DNA of 64,000 bases from JAVVHH01 sp965199585 (GTDB taxonomy: Bacteria > Pseudomonadota > Alphaproteobacteria > Acetobacterales > Acetobacteraceae), in contig CBDASI010000002.1 of the NCBI GenBank assembly GCA_965199585.1, positions 2,790,001 through 2,854,000 of the forward strand. Reading direction: 5' to 3'. The notes below the pieces were generated by a model. The model was not told the origin of the DNA, ran no database searches, and was given only the letters and a program-made list of their open reading frames with translations. Each line of letters opens with the position of its first letter. Within the stretch, counting starts at the first letter, position 1. Shown piece by piece: positions 24,393-32,234 of the stretch. A program made the translations under genes and the position numbers.

Positions 24393-26893
24393 CAGGGTGC
24401 CGCGCGGCGTCGCTTGGCGCCGGGTTGGCGCTGCAGGATGGCGAGGTTGGAGCGGTGCACCGGGTGCACGCGCATCGGCTTGCTGCTGGTCTCGAGCAGG
24501 CCGGTGGCCTCGGCGACCAGCGCCTCGGTCTCCGCCAGCATGGCGTCCTCGCCGCCTTCCGTGCGCACGGTTTCGCGGCCGATGTCCAGCAGCACCGGCA
24601 CCGCCAGCGGTGAAACGCGGGTGAGTGCCACGTGGCGCACGCGGCCGGCGATGCGCGACAGCATGCCGGCGACGCGGCCGACATCGGTCAGGCCGGAGGC
24701 GGCGTCGGCGCGGGTGGCGCGCAGCAGGACGTGGTCGGGCTGATGGCGGCGCAGCACGTCGTAGATGAGGTCGGTGTTCACGGTGACGGCCTTGCGGGTC
24801 TTCTCGGCGCCGGGCTGGTTGCGCTGGACGAGGCCGGAGACCACGGCGACGTTGCGGAAGGTGCGGCGGAGCATGGAGGATTCGGCCATCCAGGCTTCGA
24901 GGTCGTCGCCCAGCATGTCCTCCTGGAACAGCATCCCGATGTCGGTGGGCTCATGGGCGGACCAGACGGAGATGACGTAGTCGGTCGCGACGAAGCCGAG
25001 CGGGGCGTAGCCGGCGCGCTCCATGCGGCGGGTGAGCAGCATGCCGAGGGTCTGGTGGGCGTTGCGGCCCTCGAAGCAGTAGGCGACCAGGAACCAGCGG
25101 CCGTTGCGCGGGAAGGTCTCGACCAGGAGGTCGTCGGGGCCGGGGAGCTCGGAGCGTTCTAGTTGGAGTGTGAGCCATTCGCGGACCGGCTCGGGAAAGT
25201 TTATCCACGAGTCCTGGTCGTGCAGCATGGTGCGGACGCGGGCGGCGAGGCTGGTGGTGAGCGGCTGCTTCGACCCGGCGTAGGCGGGGACCATGGGCTC
25301 GCCGGTGCCGCCGTCCTTCACCTCGACGGTGGTCTCGCGGATGCGGACGAACTTTAGCAGGCGGCCGGCGAACATGAAGGTGGCGCCGGGAGGCATCATG
25401 TTGACGAAGCTCTCCTCGATCTCGCCGAGGTTGGGGCCACCGCGCCCGGCGTAGCGCACTTTCAGGAGCGGGGCCTCGACGATGGTGCCGAGGTTCATGC
25501 GGGCGAGGCGGGCGATGGCCTCGCTGCGGATATGCACGACACCGTCGCTATCGACGAAGAGTTTCCGATATCGATCATAGGCTTGCAGGGCGTAGCCGCC
25601 ATTCTCCACGAAGCCAAGCACGTCATAGAAATCCTTCCGCGTAATCATGGCGTAGGGGGCGGCGGCGTGGATCTCGGCAAACATCGCTTCGGGGTCGAAG
25701 GGTGCGGCGGCGGCGGTGAGCAGGAGGTGTTGGGCGAGGACGTCGAGGCCGCCGGGCCGTGGCACATCACCGTCCTGCTCGCCGGCGGCGACGCCCTCGA
25801 TGGCGGCTTCGCATTCGAGCAATTCGAAGCGGTTGGCCGGCACGAGCAGGGCGTTCGAGGTCTCGTCCATACGGTGGCTGGCGCGGCCGACGCGTTGCAG
25901 CAGGCGGCTGACGCCCTTCGGCGCGCCGACCTGGATGACCTGATCGACACCGCCCCAGTCGATGCCGAGATCGAGCGAGGAGGTGGCGACGACGGCGCGG
26001 AGCTTGCCGGCCGCCATCGCGGCCTCGACCCGGCGGCGCTGGCCGATGTCGAGGCTGCCGTGATGGACGGCGATGGGGAGTGTCTCGTCGTTGAGTTTCC
26101 ACAGCGCCTGGAACATCAGCTCGCCCTGGGCGCGGGTATTGACGAAGACGATGGTCATGTCGGCGCCCCGGATGCGCTCGAGGATGCGCGACGCGGCGGT
26201 GAGGCCCATGTGGCCGGACCAGGGCAGTCGCTCCTCGGGCAGCATGACGGCGAGCGCGGGCGGAGCGCCCTCGGCGACCTCGACGAGCTCGCATCCGCCG
26301 CCGACCCAGTCGAGCAGGGCGCGTTTATGGGCGATGGTGGCCGACAGACCGACACGGCGGAGGCCGGGGACGAGGGTGGCGAGCCGGGCAATGCCGAGGG
26401 CGAGCTGGTCGCCGCGCTTGGTGCCGGCCAGGGCATGGACCTCGTCGACGATGACGGTGCGCAGGCTGGCGAAGAACTCGGGCGCGTCCTTCTGCGAGAG
26501 GAGCAGTGCCAGGCTCTCGGGGGTGGTCAGCAGGATATCGGGCGGGTTGGATTTGAGGCGGGCGCGGCGGTTTTGCGGGGTGTCGCCGGTGCGGGTCTCG
26601 ACGGTGATGGCCAGCTTCATGTCATCGATGGGGGTGACGAGGTTGCGGGCGACGTCGGTGGCCAGCGCCTTGAGCGGGCTGACATAAAGCGTGTGCAGGC
26701 CCTGGTGCGGGGTTTCCGCAAGATCGATGAGGCTGGCGAGGAAGCCGGCGAGCGTCTTGCCGCCGCCGGTGGGAGCGACGAGCAGGGCGCTGCGGCCGGC
26801 GCGCGCGGTGGCGATCATGTCCAGCTGGTGCGGGCGGGGAGTCCAGCCGCGGCGGGTGAACCAGCTCGCGAAGGGTTCGGGTAATGTTCCCAT
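24392..26893 (-). CDS. Ligase-associated DEXH-box helicase (Lhr family)
   Basis: An 833-aa superfamily 2 DNA helicase. RecA-like domain 1 has the Q-region PRPHQLDMIATA, Walker A APTGGGKTLAG and VDEVHAL. Domain 2 has IVFVNTRAQGELMF, VATSSLDLGIDWG and RVGRASHRMDETS. A winged-helix and Lhr-core region follows. The size and the adjacent pdeM identify the ligase-associated Lhr group, shorter than E. coli Lhr (1538 aa). ATG 26893 is my choice; a GTG at 26905 is also in frame and neither has a strong Shine-Dalgarno. Confidence 0.9.
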   Translation of the reverse strand: MGTLPEPFASWFTRRGWTPRPHQLDMIATARAGRSALLVAPTGGGKTLAGFLASLIDLAETPHQGLHTLYVSPLKALATDVARNLVTPIDDMKLAITVETRTGDTPQNRRARLKSNPPDILLTTPESLALLLSQKDAPEFFASLRTVIVDEVHALAGTKRGDQLALGIARLATLVPGLRRVGLSATIAHKRALLDWVGGGCELVEVAEGAPPALAVMLPEERLPWSGHMGLTAASRILERIRGADMTIVFVNTRAQGELMFQALWKLNDETLPIAVHHGSLDIGQRRRVEAAMAAGKLRAVVATSSLDLGIDWGGVDQVIQVGAPKGVSRLLQRVGRASHRMDETSNALLVPANRFELLECEAAIEGVAAGEQDGDVPRPGGLDVLAQHLLLTAAAAPFDPEAMFAEIHAAAPYAMITRKDFYDVLGFVENGGYALQAYDRYRKLFVDSDGVVHIRSEAIARLARMNLGTIVEAPLLKVRYAGRGGPNLGEIEESFVNMMPPGATFMFAGRLLKFVRIRETTVEVKDGGTGEPMVPAYAGSKQPLTTSLAARVRTMLHDQDSWINFPEPVREWLTLQLERSELPGPDDLLVETFPRNGRWFLVAYCFEGRNAHQTLGMLLTRRMERAGYAPLGFVATDYVISVWSAHEPTDIGMLFQEDMLGDDLEAWMAESSMLRRTFRNVAVVSGLVQRNQPGAEKTRKAVTVNTDLIYDVLRRHQPDHVLLRATRADAASGLTDVGRVAGMLSRIAGRVRHVALTRVSPLAVPVLLDIGRETVRTEGGEDAMLAETEALVAEATGLLETSSKPMRVHPVHRSNLAILQRQPGAKRRRAAP

Positions 26894-26945
26894 TCGCTGC
26901 CACACATAGAGGCTGCGCGGCGAAGGTCAAACCAGGCGGTCGCAC

Positions 26946-26997
26946 TCTCGGACTCACGAGATTGTGTCTCGAAAACTTTACACTCTCATTTCCGAGA
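26946..26997. promoter_or_regulatory. Cluster of TCTCG/CGAGA half-sites upstream of the PEP-CTERM gene
   Basis: Five half-sites alternate in orientation: TCTCG (26946), CGAGA (26957), TCTCG (26967), TCTCA (26984) and CGAGA (26993). They form inverted pairs with 4-6 bp spacers. They end 28 bp before the sigma-54-like element at 27025. That suits an upstream activator site for an NtrC-family regulator, or an operator. Function is inferred; no binding data exist. Confidence 0.4.
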
Positions 26998-27024
26998 ATT
27001 ATCTAACGACTTGAAATCTCAGGT

Positions 27025-27040
27025 TGGCATAGGACATGCA
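27025..27040 (+). promoter_or_regulatory. Sigma-54 (-24/-12)-like promoter of the PEP-CTERM gene
   Basis: The element TGGCATAGGACATGCA keeps the two invariant dinucleotides of RpoN promoters, GG (27026-27027) and GC (27038-27039), exactly 10 bp apart. It matches TGGCA at -24 and TGCA at -12. The predicted start point near 27051 would give a leader of about 40 bases before ATG 27092. PEP-CTERM genes of exosortase A systems are known to use RpoN with the PrsK/PrsR two-component pair, which supports the reading. Confidence 0.5.
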
Positions 27041-27091
27041 TTATTCCGATCAATGCAGCTAAGGGTTGCAATCGCCACCACGGAGATAACC

Positions 27092-27832
27092 ATGTTCAGC
27101 AAGTTTGGCATCACCAGCATCGCTCTCGCCGCCGCCTCGGTGGTCATCGCCGCACAACCGGCGCGTGCAAGCATCTACAACAACGTGTTCGCCGTGACCG
27201 CCAGCGAAGGCCTGACCAGCGGCCAGTTCGACACCACTGCCGGCAACCCGTTCGCGACGCCTGGCTTCCTGTCCAACACGGCCGCGGCGACCTTCACCTA
27301 CAGCGGCCCGCTCAATTTCAGCAACACCGCAGCGCAGAACAGCGGCGCCGGCGACACGAACGCGTTGTTCGGCTTCAGCAACAGCAACATCAGTGGTTAC
27401 AACGGCAGCTGCGGCTTCCTGTGCTCCAACACGGTCAGCACCCCGACCGTTTTCAGCACCCAAGTCGCCAATTATAGCAGCCTGGCGGGCTTCCTGGCCT
27501 CGTCGGCCAGCGCAGGCAGCTATAAATATGGCACCTACATGACGTTCGACCTCGGCGTGGTGACGGCCGGCACGGTGCTGACGATCCTGCACGATGACGG
27601 GATCTCGCTGTTCCAGGGCTCGAAGCAGATCGGCTCGACGAATTCGGGCGCGACTGCGGCGGTGACCGATACGGTGCGGATCGGCAGCACGGCCGACACG
27701 GTGCTGCGCTACTCGCGCCAGAACGGCACTCCCTCGGTCCTACAGGTCGCGGTGCCGGAGCCGATGTCGCTGGTGCTGCTCGGGGCCGGGCTGGTCGGGC
27801 TGGGCTTCGTTCGTCGCAAGCGCGCGGCCTGA
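27092..27832 (+). CDS. PEP-CTERM sorting-domain surface protein
   Basis: A 246-aa exported protein. An N-terminal signal peptide (MFSKFGITSIALAAASVVIA, cleaved near PARAS) precedes a Ser/Thr/Asn/Gly-rich mature domain with one close Cys pair (SCGFLC). The tail is a textbook PEP-CTERM: VPEP, a hydrophobic helix, then RRKRAA. Such tails are recognised and cut by an exosortase in the inner membrane, and the proteins become tied to the EPS matrix. I chose ATG 27092, preceded by GGAGATAACC; a TTG at 27011 would overlap the sigma-54-like site. No exosortase gene is in this window. Confidence 0.9.
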   Translation: MFSKFGITSIALAAASVVIAAQPARASIYNNVFAVTASEGLTSGQFDTTAGNPFATPGFLSNTAAATFTYSGPLNFSNTAAQNSGAGDTNALFGFSNSNISGYNGSCGFLCSNTVSTPTVFSTQVANYSSLAGFLASSASAGSYKYGTYMTFDLGVVTAGTVLTILHDDGISLFQGSKQIGSTNSGATAAVTDTVRIGSTADTVLRYSRQNGTPSVLQVAVPEPMSLVLLGAGLVGLGFVRRKRAA

Positions 27833-27873
27833 GCCGGCTTACGCAGGCGGCGCGGCTCGGGTAGAGCGGCGGG

Positions 27874-28860
27874 ATGTCTCTCCCGCCGTGGCACCCGGAA
27901 CGCTTTGCCGACCGCCTGCCGTTCCTGCAGCGTCGCACGTTGATCACGCAGGCGACGCGGGCCTTCTTCGTCGGGCGGGGCTACACGGAGGTCGAGACCG
28001 CTTACGCCGTGCCGGTGCCGGGGGAGGAGGTGCACCTCCGGGCGTGGCGGACCCGGCAGCATGCGCCGGACGGGACGGGGCGCGATCTGTGGCTGCATAC
28101 GAGCCCGGAGCTGGCGATGAAGCGGCTGCTGGTCGCGGGGGCCGGGCCGATCTTCCAGTTGGCGCGGGTGTGGCGCGACGGGGAGGGGAGCCGGCGGCAT
28201 CTCGGCGAGTTCACCATGTTGGAGTGGTATCGGCCCGGCCTGGGGATGGCCGGGCTGATGGACGAGACGGAGGCGCTGCTGCGGGCGACGCTGCCGCCGT
28301 CCACGTGGGAGGACGGGTTCGATCGGATCACCGTGGCCGACGCGTTCGCGCGATGGGCCGGCGCGGATGTGTTGGGGACGGCGGACGACCCGGCGGGTCT
28401 GGCAGCATCGGCGGGTGCGACGCTGCGGGACGGGGAGGGATGGGAGGACCTGTTCTTCCGGCTGTTGCTGGAGCGGATCGAGCCTGAGCTGGGGCGGGGC
28501 CGGCCGACGTTCCTGACGCACTGGCCGGCGGCGCAGGCGGCGCTGGCGCGGCGCGACCCGGGCGATCCGCGCGTGGCGCTGCGCTTTGAGCTGTTCGTCG
28601 ACGGGATCGAGCTGGCCAACGCCTTCGAGGAGCTGACGGATGCCGAGGAGCAGGCGGCGCGGTTCGCGGCGGATCGGGCCCGGCGCGAGGCGCTGTACGG
28701 GCCGGGCTGGGGGACGGACACGGATTTCCTGGCCGCGCTGCGATTTGGCATGCCGCCGGCGTCGGGCATCGCGCTGGGGTTCGATCGGCTGGCGATGTTG
28801 GCGGCCGGTGCGGACCGGATCGAGCAGGTGCTCTGGTTGCCGCAGGGCGGGTCCGGCTAA
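27874..28860 (+). CDS. epmA: EF-P lysine aminoacylase EpmA (GenX/PoxA-type)
   Basis: A 328-aa paralogue of the class II lysyl-tRNA synthetase catalytic core without the anticodon domain. Motif 2 appears as FQLARVWRDGEGSRRHLGEFTMLEWY; motif 3 as GIALGFDRLAMLAAG; also ELFVDGIELANAFEELTD. The family attaches (R)-beta-lysine to a lysine of elongation factor P, helping ribosomes through proline stretches. The beta-lysine-making EpmB is not in the window. Start ATG 27874 follows GGCGGG closely. E. coli EpmA is 325 aa. Confidence 0.92.
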   Translation: MSLPPWHPERFADRLPFLQRRTLITQATRAFFVGRGYTEVETAYAVPVPGEEVHLRAWRTRQHAPDGTGRDLWLHTSPELAMKRLLVAGAGPIFQLARVWRDGEGSRRHLGEFTMLEWYRPGLGMAGLMDETEALLRATLPPSTWEDGFDRITVADAFARWAGADVLGTADDPAGLAASAGATLRDGEGWEDLFFRLLLERIEPELGRGRPTFLTHWPAAQAALARRDPGDPRVALRFELFVDGIELANAFEELTDAEEQAARFAADRARREALYGPGWGTDTDFLAALRFGMPPASGIALGFDRLAMLAAGADRIEQVLWLPQGGSG

Positions 28861-28901
28861 TCCGCGTGGAACTCACGGGGCGGGCGGCCATTATCAATCG
28901 C

Positions 28902-29243
28902 ATGCGTAGATTCGGACTGACGATCATGACTGGCGCGATGCTGGCGGGCTGCCAGACCGGGCCGAGCCGGCAGGAGGTGCTGGCCTCGCTGGTCGGGCGG
29001 CCGGAAAGCGACGCGATCCGCCTGTTCGGGGCGCCGCAGCGGATGATCGAGGCAAACGGCCACCGGTTCATCGCGTATGAGGATGCCGGCGTCGGCTATG
29101 TACCGGCGGCACCGTTCAGCCCGTTCGGCTACGGCTACTACTACCCGGCGGCGATCCCGGTCGTGCGCAGCTGCGAGACGACGCTGGAAATCGACGGCGG
29201 CCGCGTCACGTCGTGGACTCTGCGAGGCAACGCCTGCGACTGA
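28902..29243 (+). CDS. Small lipoprotein with SmpA-like start
   Basis: A 113-aa predicted lipoprotein. The signal ends in the lipobox MLAGC (Cys near residue 17). The mature part begins with a helix-rich LASLVGRPESDAIRLFGAP stretch reminiscent of SmpA/OmlA-type folds (a loose likeness), then an aromatic PFGYGYYYP loop, and ends in a SCETTLEIDGGRVTSWTLRGNAC strand pair with two Cys. Similar small lipoproteins are common in Acetobacteraceae; function is unknown. I chose ATG 28902 over 28866 because it leaves a normal-length signal peptide. Confidence 0.72.
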   Translation: MRRFGLTIMTGAMLAGCQTGPSRQEVLASLVGRPESDAIRLFGAPQRMIEANGHRFIAYEDAGVGYVPAAPFSPFGYGYYYPAAIPVVRSCETTLEIDGGRVTSWTLRGNACD

Positions 29244-29320
29244 GGCGATCAAGGTGATCTGACTGGGGCGGAACTATCGCGACGAGTCGACGTCAGATCT
29301 CGGTTCCCAGGAGATCGTTC

Positions 29321-29464
29321 ATGACGTCATCGTTTATCCGCGCCGTCGCCGTCAGCTTGCTGCTCATCACCGTCGCTGCCTGTAACGGTAACACGCCAGC
29401 CCGCGCGCCCACCACCGACGTCAATCCCATCACTGGTAGCCGCGGCGGCAGCGGCGCGCACTGA
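29321..29464 (+). CDS. Very small lipoprotein (47 aa)
   Basis: A short gene with CAGGAGA six bases before ATG 29321. The product starts MTSSFIRAVAVSLLLITVAAC, so it has a classic signal with lipobox TVAAC. The mature part is about 26 residues, Pro/Thr/Gly-rich (NGNTPARAPTTDVNP, then a Gly/Ser/His tail). Strong Shine-Dalgarno and lipobox argue for a real gene. Function unknown; it may anchor or quench envelope stress like other entericidin-sized lipoproteins (speculative). Confidence 0.6.
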   Translation: MTSSFIRAVAVSLLLITVAACNGNTPARAPTTDVNPITGSRGGSGAH

Positions 29465-29533
29465 GCCTTCCGCAGGCTAGCCGATCCGTTTTGACCTAGA
29501 TACAACGAGAACGGTCTTAAAAACGAGGTCGTC

Positions 29534-29986
29534 ATGCAAGTTCCGGTTCGGCTACCGCACGCGCCCGGTTGGGTGTCCGAGTTCAAGGCATTCATTCTGC
29601 GCGGCAACGTGGTCGATCTGGCGGTCGGCATCATCATCGGTGCGGCGTTCACCGGCGTGGTCAGCAGCTTGGTCAAGGATGTGTTCACGCCCGTGCTCGG
29701 CCTACTGGCCGGCGGTGTAGATTTCAGCAATCTGTTCTTCACGCTCAAGGGCGAGCATCTGGCGACGCTCGATGCGGCGCAGAAGGCTGGCGCTGTCACC
29801 ATCAACATCGGCTTGTTTCTGAACGCGGTGATCTCGTTTCTCATCATCGCGTTCGTGGTGTTCTGGGTCGTCAAAGTGCTGAGCCGCTTCAAGGCCAAGG
29901 AGGCTGAAGCGCCGGAGGCCCTGAGCAAGACCGAGGAAACCCTGATCGAGATCCGCGACCTCCTGGCGCACCGACCGGCGGCTTAA
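29534..29986 (+). CDS. mscL: Large-conductance mechanosensitive channel MscL
   Basis: A 150-aa inner-membrane channel that opens on osmotic downshock. It has an N-terminal amphipathic helix (WVSEFKAFILRGNVVDLAVGIIIGAAF), pore helix TM1, a periplasmic loop, TM2 (INIGLFLNAVISFLIIAFVVFWVV) and a charged C-terminal helix. The RGNVVDLAVGIIIGAAF segment is the family signature. Slightly longer than E. coli MscL (136 aa), with an extra loop stretch and tail. GAGG lies a few bases before the ATG. Confidence 0.96.
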   Translation: MQVPVRLPHAPGWVSEFKAFILRGNVVDLAVGIIIGAAFTGVVSSLVKDVFTPVLGLLAGGVDFSNLFFTLKGEHLATLDAAQKAGAVTINIGLFLNAVISFLIIAFVVFWVVKVLSRFKAKEAEAPEALSKTEETLIEIRDLLAHRPAA

Positions 29987-29991
29987 TCCGC

Positions 29992-30867
29992 GTGAAGACG
30001 GTCGACACCGAGACGCTCTGCGTCGCCTATGAGGAGCATGGCGATGGGACCGGGATGTCGGTCGTCCTGCTGCACGGGTTTCCGTATGCGCCACGGGCCT
30101 ATGACGCCGTCGCGCCGACGCTGGCGGCGCGGGGACATCGCGTGGTGGTGCCTTACCTGCGCGGCTATGGCGGGACGCGGTTCCATGATCCATCGACGCC
30201 ACGCTCCGGACAGCAGGGAGCGCTCGGGGCGGATCTGCGTGACCTGATCGACGCGCTGCGGCTCGATCGGCCGATCGTGGCCGGCTACGATTGGGGTGGC
30301 CGCGCCGCCTGCATCGTGGCGGCGCTGTGGCCCGAGCGGGTGCGCGGCCTGGTCAGCGTGATGGGCTACAACGTCCAGGACATCGCGGCGTCGACGACGC
30401 CGGCCTTGGCGGAGGCCGAATACCGAGTCTGGTATCAATATTATCTGCATACGCCGCGCGGGGCGGCCGGATTGGCCGCGGATCGGCGCGGGTTCGCGCG
30501 GCTGCTCTGGCGGCTGTGGTCGCCGGGCTGGGCGTTCGACGACGCGACTTTCGAGGCGAGCGCGGCGGCATTCGACAACCCCGACTTCGTCGACGTGGTG
30601 GTGCACTCTTACCGTCACCGCTTCGGCTACGCCGCGGGTGACCCGGCCTATGACGCCATCGAGGCGGCGCTGGCCCGGCAACCCTCGATCGGCGTGCCGA
30701 GCATCCTGCTGGACGGGGCGGAGGATGGGGTCACGCCGTCGAAGCCCGGCGACGACATGCGGTTCACGGCGCTGCGACGACGCGAGATCGTCCCCGGCGC
30801 CGGGCACAACCTGCCGCAGGAACGGCCGGACGCCATGGTGCGCGCGATCCTGGAGCTGGCTGGTTGA
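29992..30867 (+). CDS. Alpha/beta hydrolase (epoxide hydrolase/dehalogenase-like)
   Basis: A 291-aa alpha/beta-fold hydrolase. The oxyanion-hole motif is LLHGFPYAPRAYD; the nucleophile elbow is GYDWGG, so the nucleophile is Asp rather than Ser, as in epoxide hydrolases and haloalkane dehalogenases. The acid lies in DGAEDGV and the catalytic His in PGAGHNLPQE. The GTG start is 5 bp after mscL. Its stop overlaps a TTG start of the next glycosyltransferase, so it forms an operon with the tandem GT4 pair. Substrate unknown. Confidence 0.82.
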   Translation: MKTVDTETLCVAYEEHGDGTGMSVVLLHGFPYAPRAYDAVAPTLAARGHRVVVPYLRGYGGTRFHDPSTPRSGQQGALGADLRDLIDALRLDRPIVAGYDWGGRAACIVAALWPERVRGLVSVMGYNVQDIAASTTPALAEAEYRVWYQYYLHTPRGAAGLAADRRGFARLLWRLWSPGWAFDDATFEASAAAFDNPDFVDVVVHSYRHRFGYAAGDPAYDAIEAALARQPSIGVPSILLDGAEDGVTPSKPGDDMRFTALRRREIVPGAGHNLPQERPDAMVRAILELAG

Positions 30868-32234
30868 GCGCCGGCCCGGCCGGGACCGACCGTCTCGGCA
30901 GGGCGATCTGGGTCGATGTCGAGGACATCTTCGACTATTTCCGGTTCAACCCGCACCCGAGCGGCATCCAGCGGGTGGCGCTGGACATCATGGCGGCCCT
31001 GGTCGACGCGGCGCCGGACCGGGTGCGCTTCGGGCGGCATGGCGGTGAGGCAGCCTGGCGCGAGGTGAGTTGGGCGGAGGTCGCGGCGGTCGTCGCCTCG
31101 CCGAAGGTCGAGCCGCCTGCGAACGACGAGGACGACGATCTGGACCGCTCCCGGCTGCAGCGGACGCTGGACCGGATGCCGCCCGAGGTGCGCGACCCGC
31201 TGGTGCGGGCGGGCGTGTTGCAAGGCCAGGTGCTGCGGAACGCGCAGGCGCTGCTGCATTTGGTGCGACCGCCCCCGCCGGTGACGCTGCGGGAGCTGCC
31301 TACCGGCGCCGCCCCGGCGGACGCGGCTGGGCCGCAACGGGGCGACCTCGTCCTGGTCCTCGGCGCGCCTTGGTCGGTGCGCGGCGCCGGGCCGCGGATG
31401 GCGGCGTTGCGCGCCAGCGGCCAGCGGCCGGCGGTGCTGATCCACGACCTGATCCCGGTGCGGCGGCCGGAGTGGTTCCCGGCCAGCCGGGTCAGGCAGT
31501 TCCGCGCCTGGCTAGACCCGGCATTGCGCGCCGCTGAATACGTGCTGACGATCTCGAGCTTCACTGCCCGCGACGTGGCAACCCATGCCGCGCGCGCCGG
31601 CATCGCGGTCGCAGCGCCGACGGTGCTGCAGGCGGGCACCAGCCGTTTGCCGGCGGGCGACGGAGGGCCGCCGCCGGTGGCCGGGCGCTACGTGCTGTTC
31701 GTCTCGACGCTCGAAGCCCGCAAGAACCACGCGCTGGTGGTGCAGGTCTGGCAGTGTCTGATGGCGGAGGTGCAGGCCGGGCGGCGGGCGCCGGAGTCGG
31801 TGCCGCAACTTGTGTTTGCCGGCCGGGTCGGGATCGGCGTGGCGGACTTGCTGCAAAAGCTCGACAACTCGCGCTGGCTGGGCGGCCGCGTCCGCTTCCT
31901 GCAGGAGCCCGACGACGCCGAGATCAGAGCGCTCTACGAAGGTTGCCTGTTCAGCATCCTGCCGTCGCTGTTCGAGGGATGGGGATTGCCGCTCGGGGAG
32001 AGCCTGGCGCTCGGCAAGCCGTGCCTGGCCGCACGCGGGACGGCGCTCGAGGAGGCCGGGGGCGATCTCTGCCGGTATTTCGACCCGGAGGATGTCGGCG
32101 ACGCACACCGCGCGGTGGCGGCACTGCTGGACACGCCGGGCGCGATCGCGGCCTGGCAGGCTGATGTCCGGGCGCGCTACCGGCCGACGGGGTGGACCGG
32201 CGCGGCAGCGGCGATCCTGGAGCTGGCGGGATGA
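30864..32234 (+). CDS. GT4 glycosyltransferase with N-terminal SGIQRV module (copy 1)
   Basis: A 456-aa protein. The N-terminal part begins IWVDVEDIFDYFRFNPHPSGIQRV, a block shared with the next gene. A low-complexity charged or Pro-rich linker follows (residues about 75-160). The GT4 part begins LVLVLGAPW and contains VLFVSTLEARKNHAL, the E-x7-E motif EGWGLPLGE and ALGKPCLAARGTALEEAGG. The start is TTG 30864 (TTGA overlap with the hydrolase). It is a probable surface-glycan transferase away from the main EPS locus. Donor and acceptor unknown. Confidence 0.8.
   Translation: MSAGPAGTDRLGRAIWVDVEDIFDYFRFNPHPSGIQRVALDIMAALVDAAPDRVRFGRHGGEAAWREVSWAEVAAVVASPKVEPPANDEDDDLDRSRLQRTLDRMPPEVRDPLVRAGVLQGQVLRNAQALLHLVRPPPPVTLRELPTGAAPADAAGPQRGDLVLVLGAPWSVRGAGPRMAALRASGQRPAVLIHDLIPVRRPEWFPASRVRQFRAWLDPALRAAEYVLTISSFTARDVATHAARAGIAVAAPTVLQAGTSRLPAGDGGPPPVAGRYVLFVSTLEARKNHALVVQVWQCLMAEVQAGRRAPESVPQLVFAGRVGIGVADLLQKLDNSRWLGGRVRFLQEPDDAEIRALYEGCLFSILPSLFEGWGLPLGESLALGKPCLAARGTALEEAGGDLCRYFDPEDVGDAHRAVAALLDTPGAIAAWQADVRARYRPTGWTGAAAAILELAG

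Noticed and set aside
27011..27091. Earlier TTG start for the PEP-CTERM protein
   Set aside because: It would precede the signal peptide by 27 residues and overlap the sigma-54-like promoter; ATG 27092 has a good Shine-Dalgarno.
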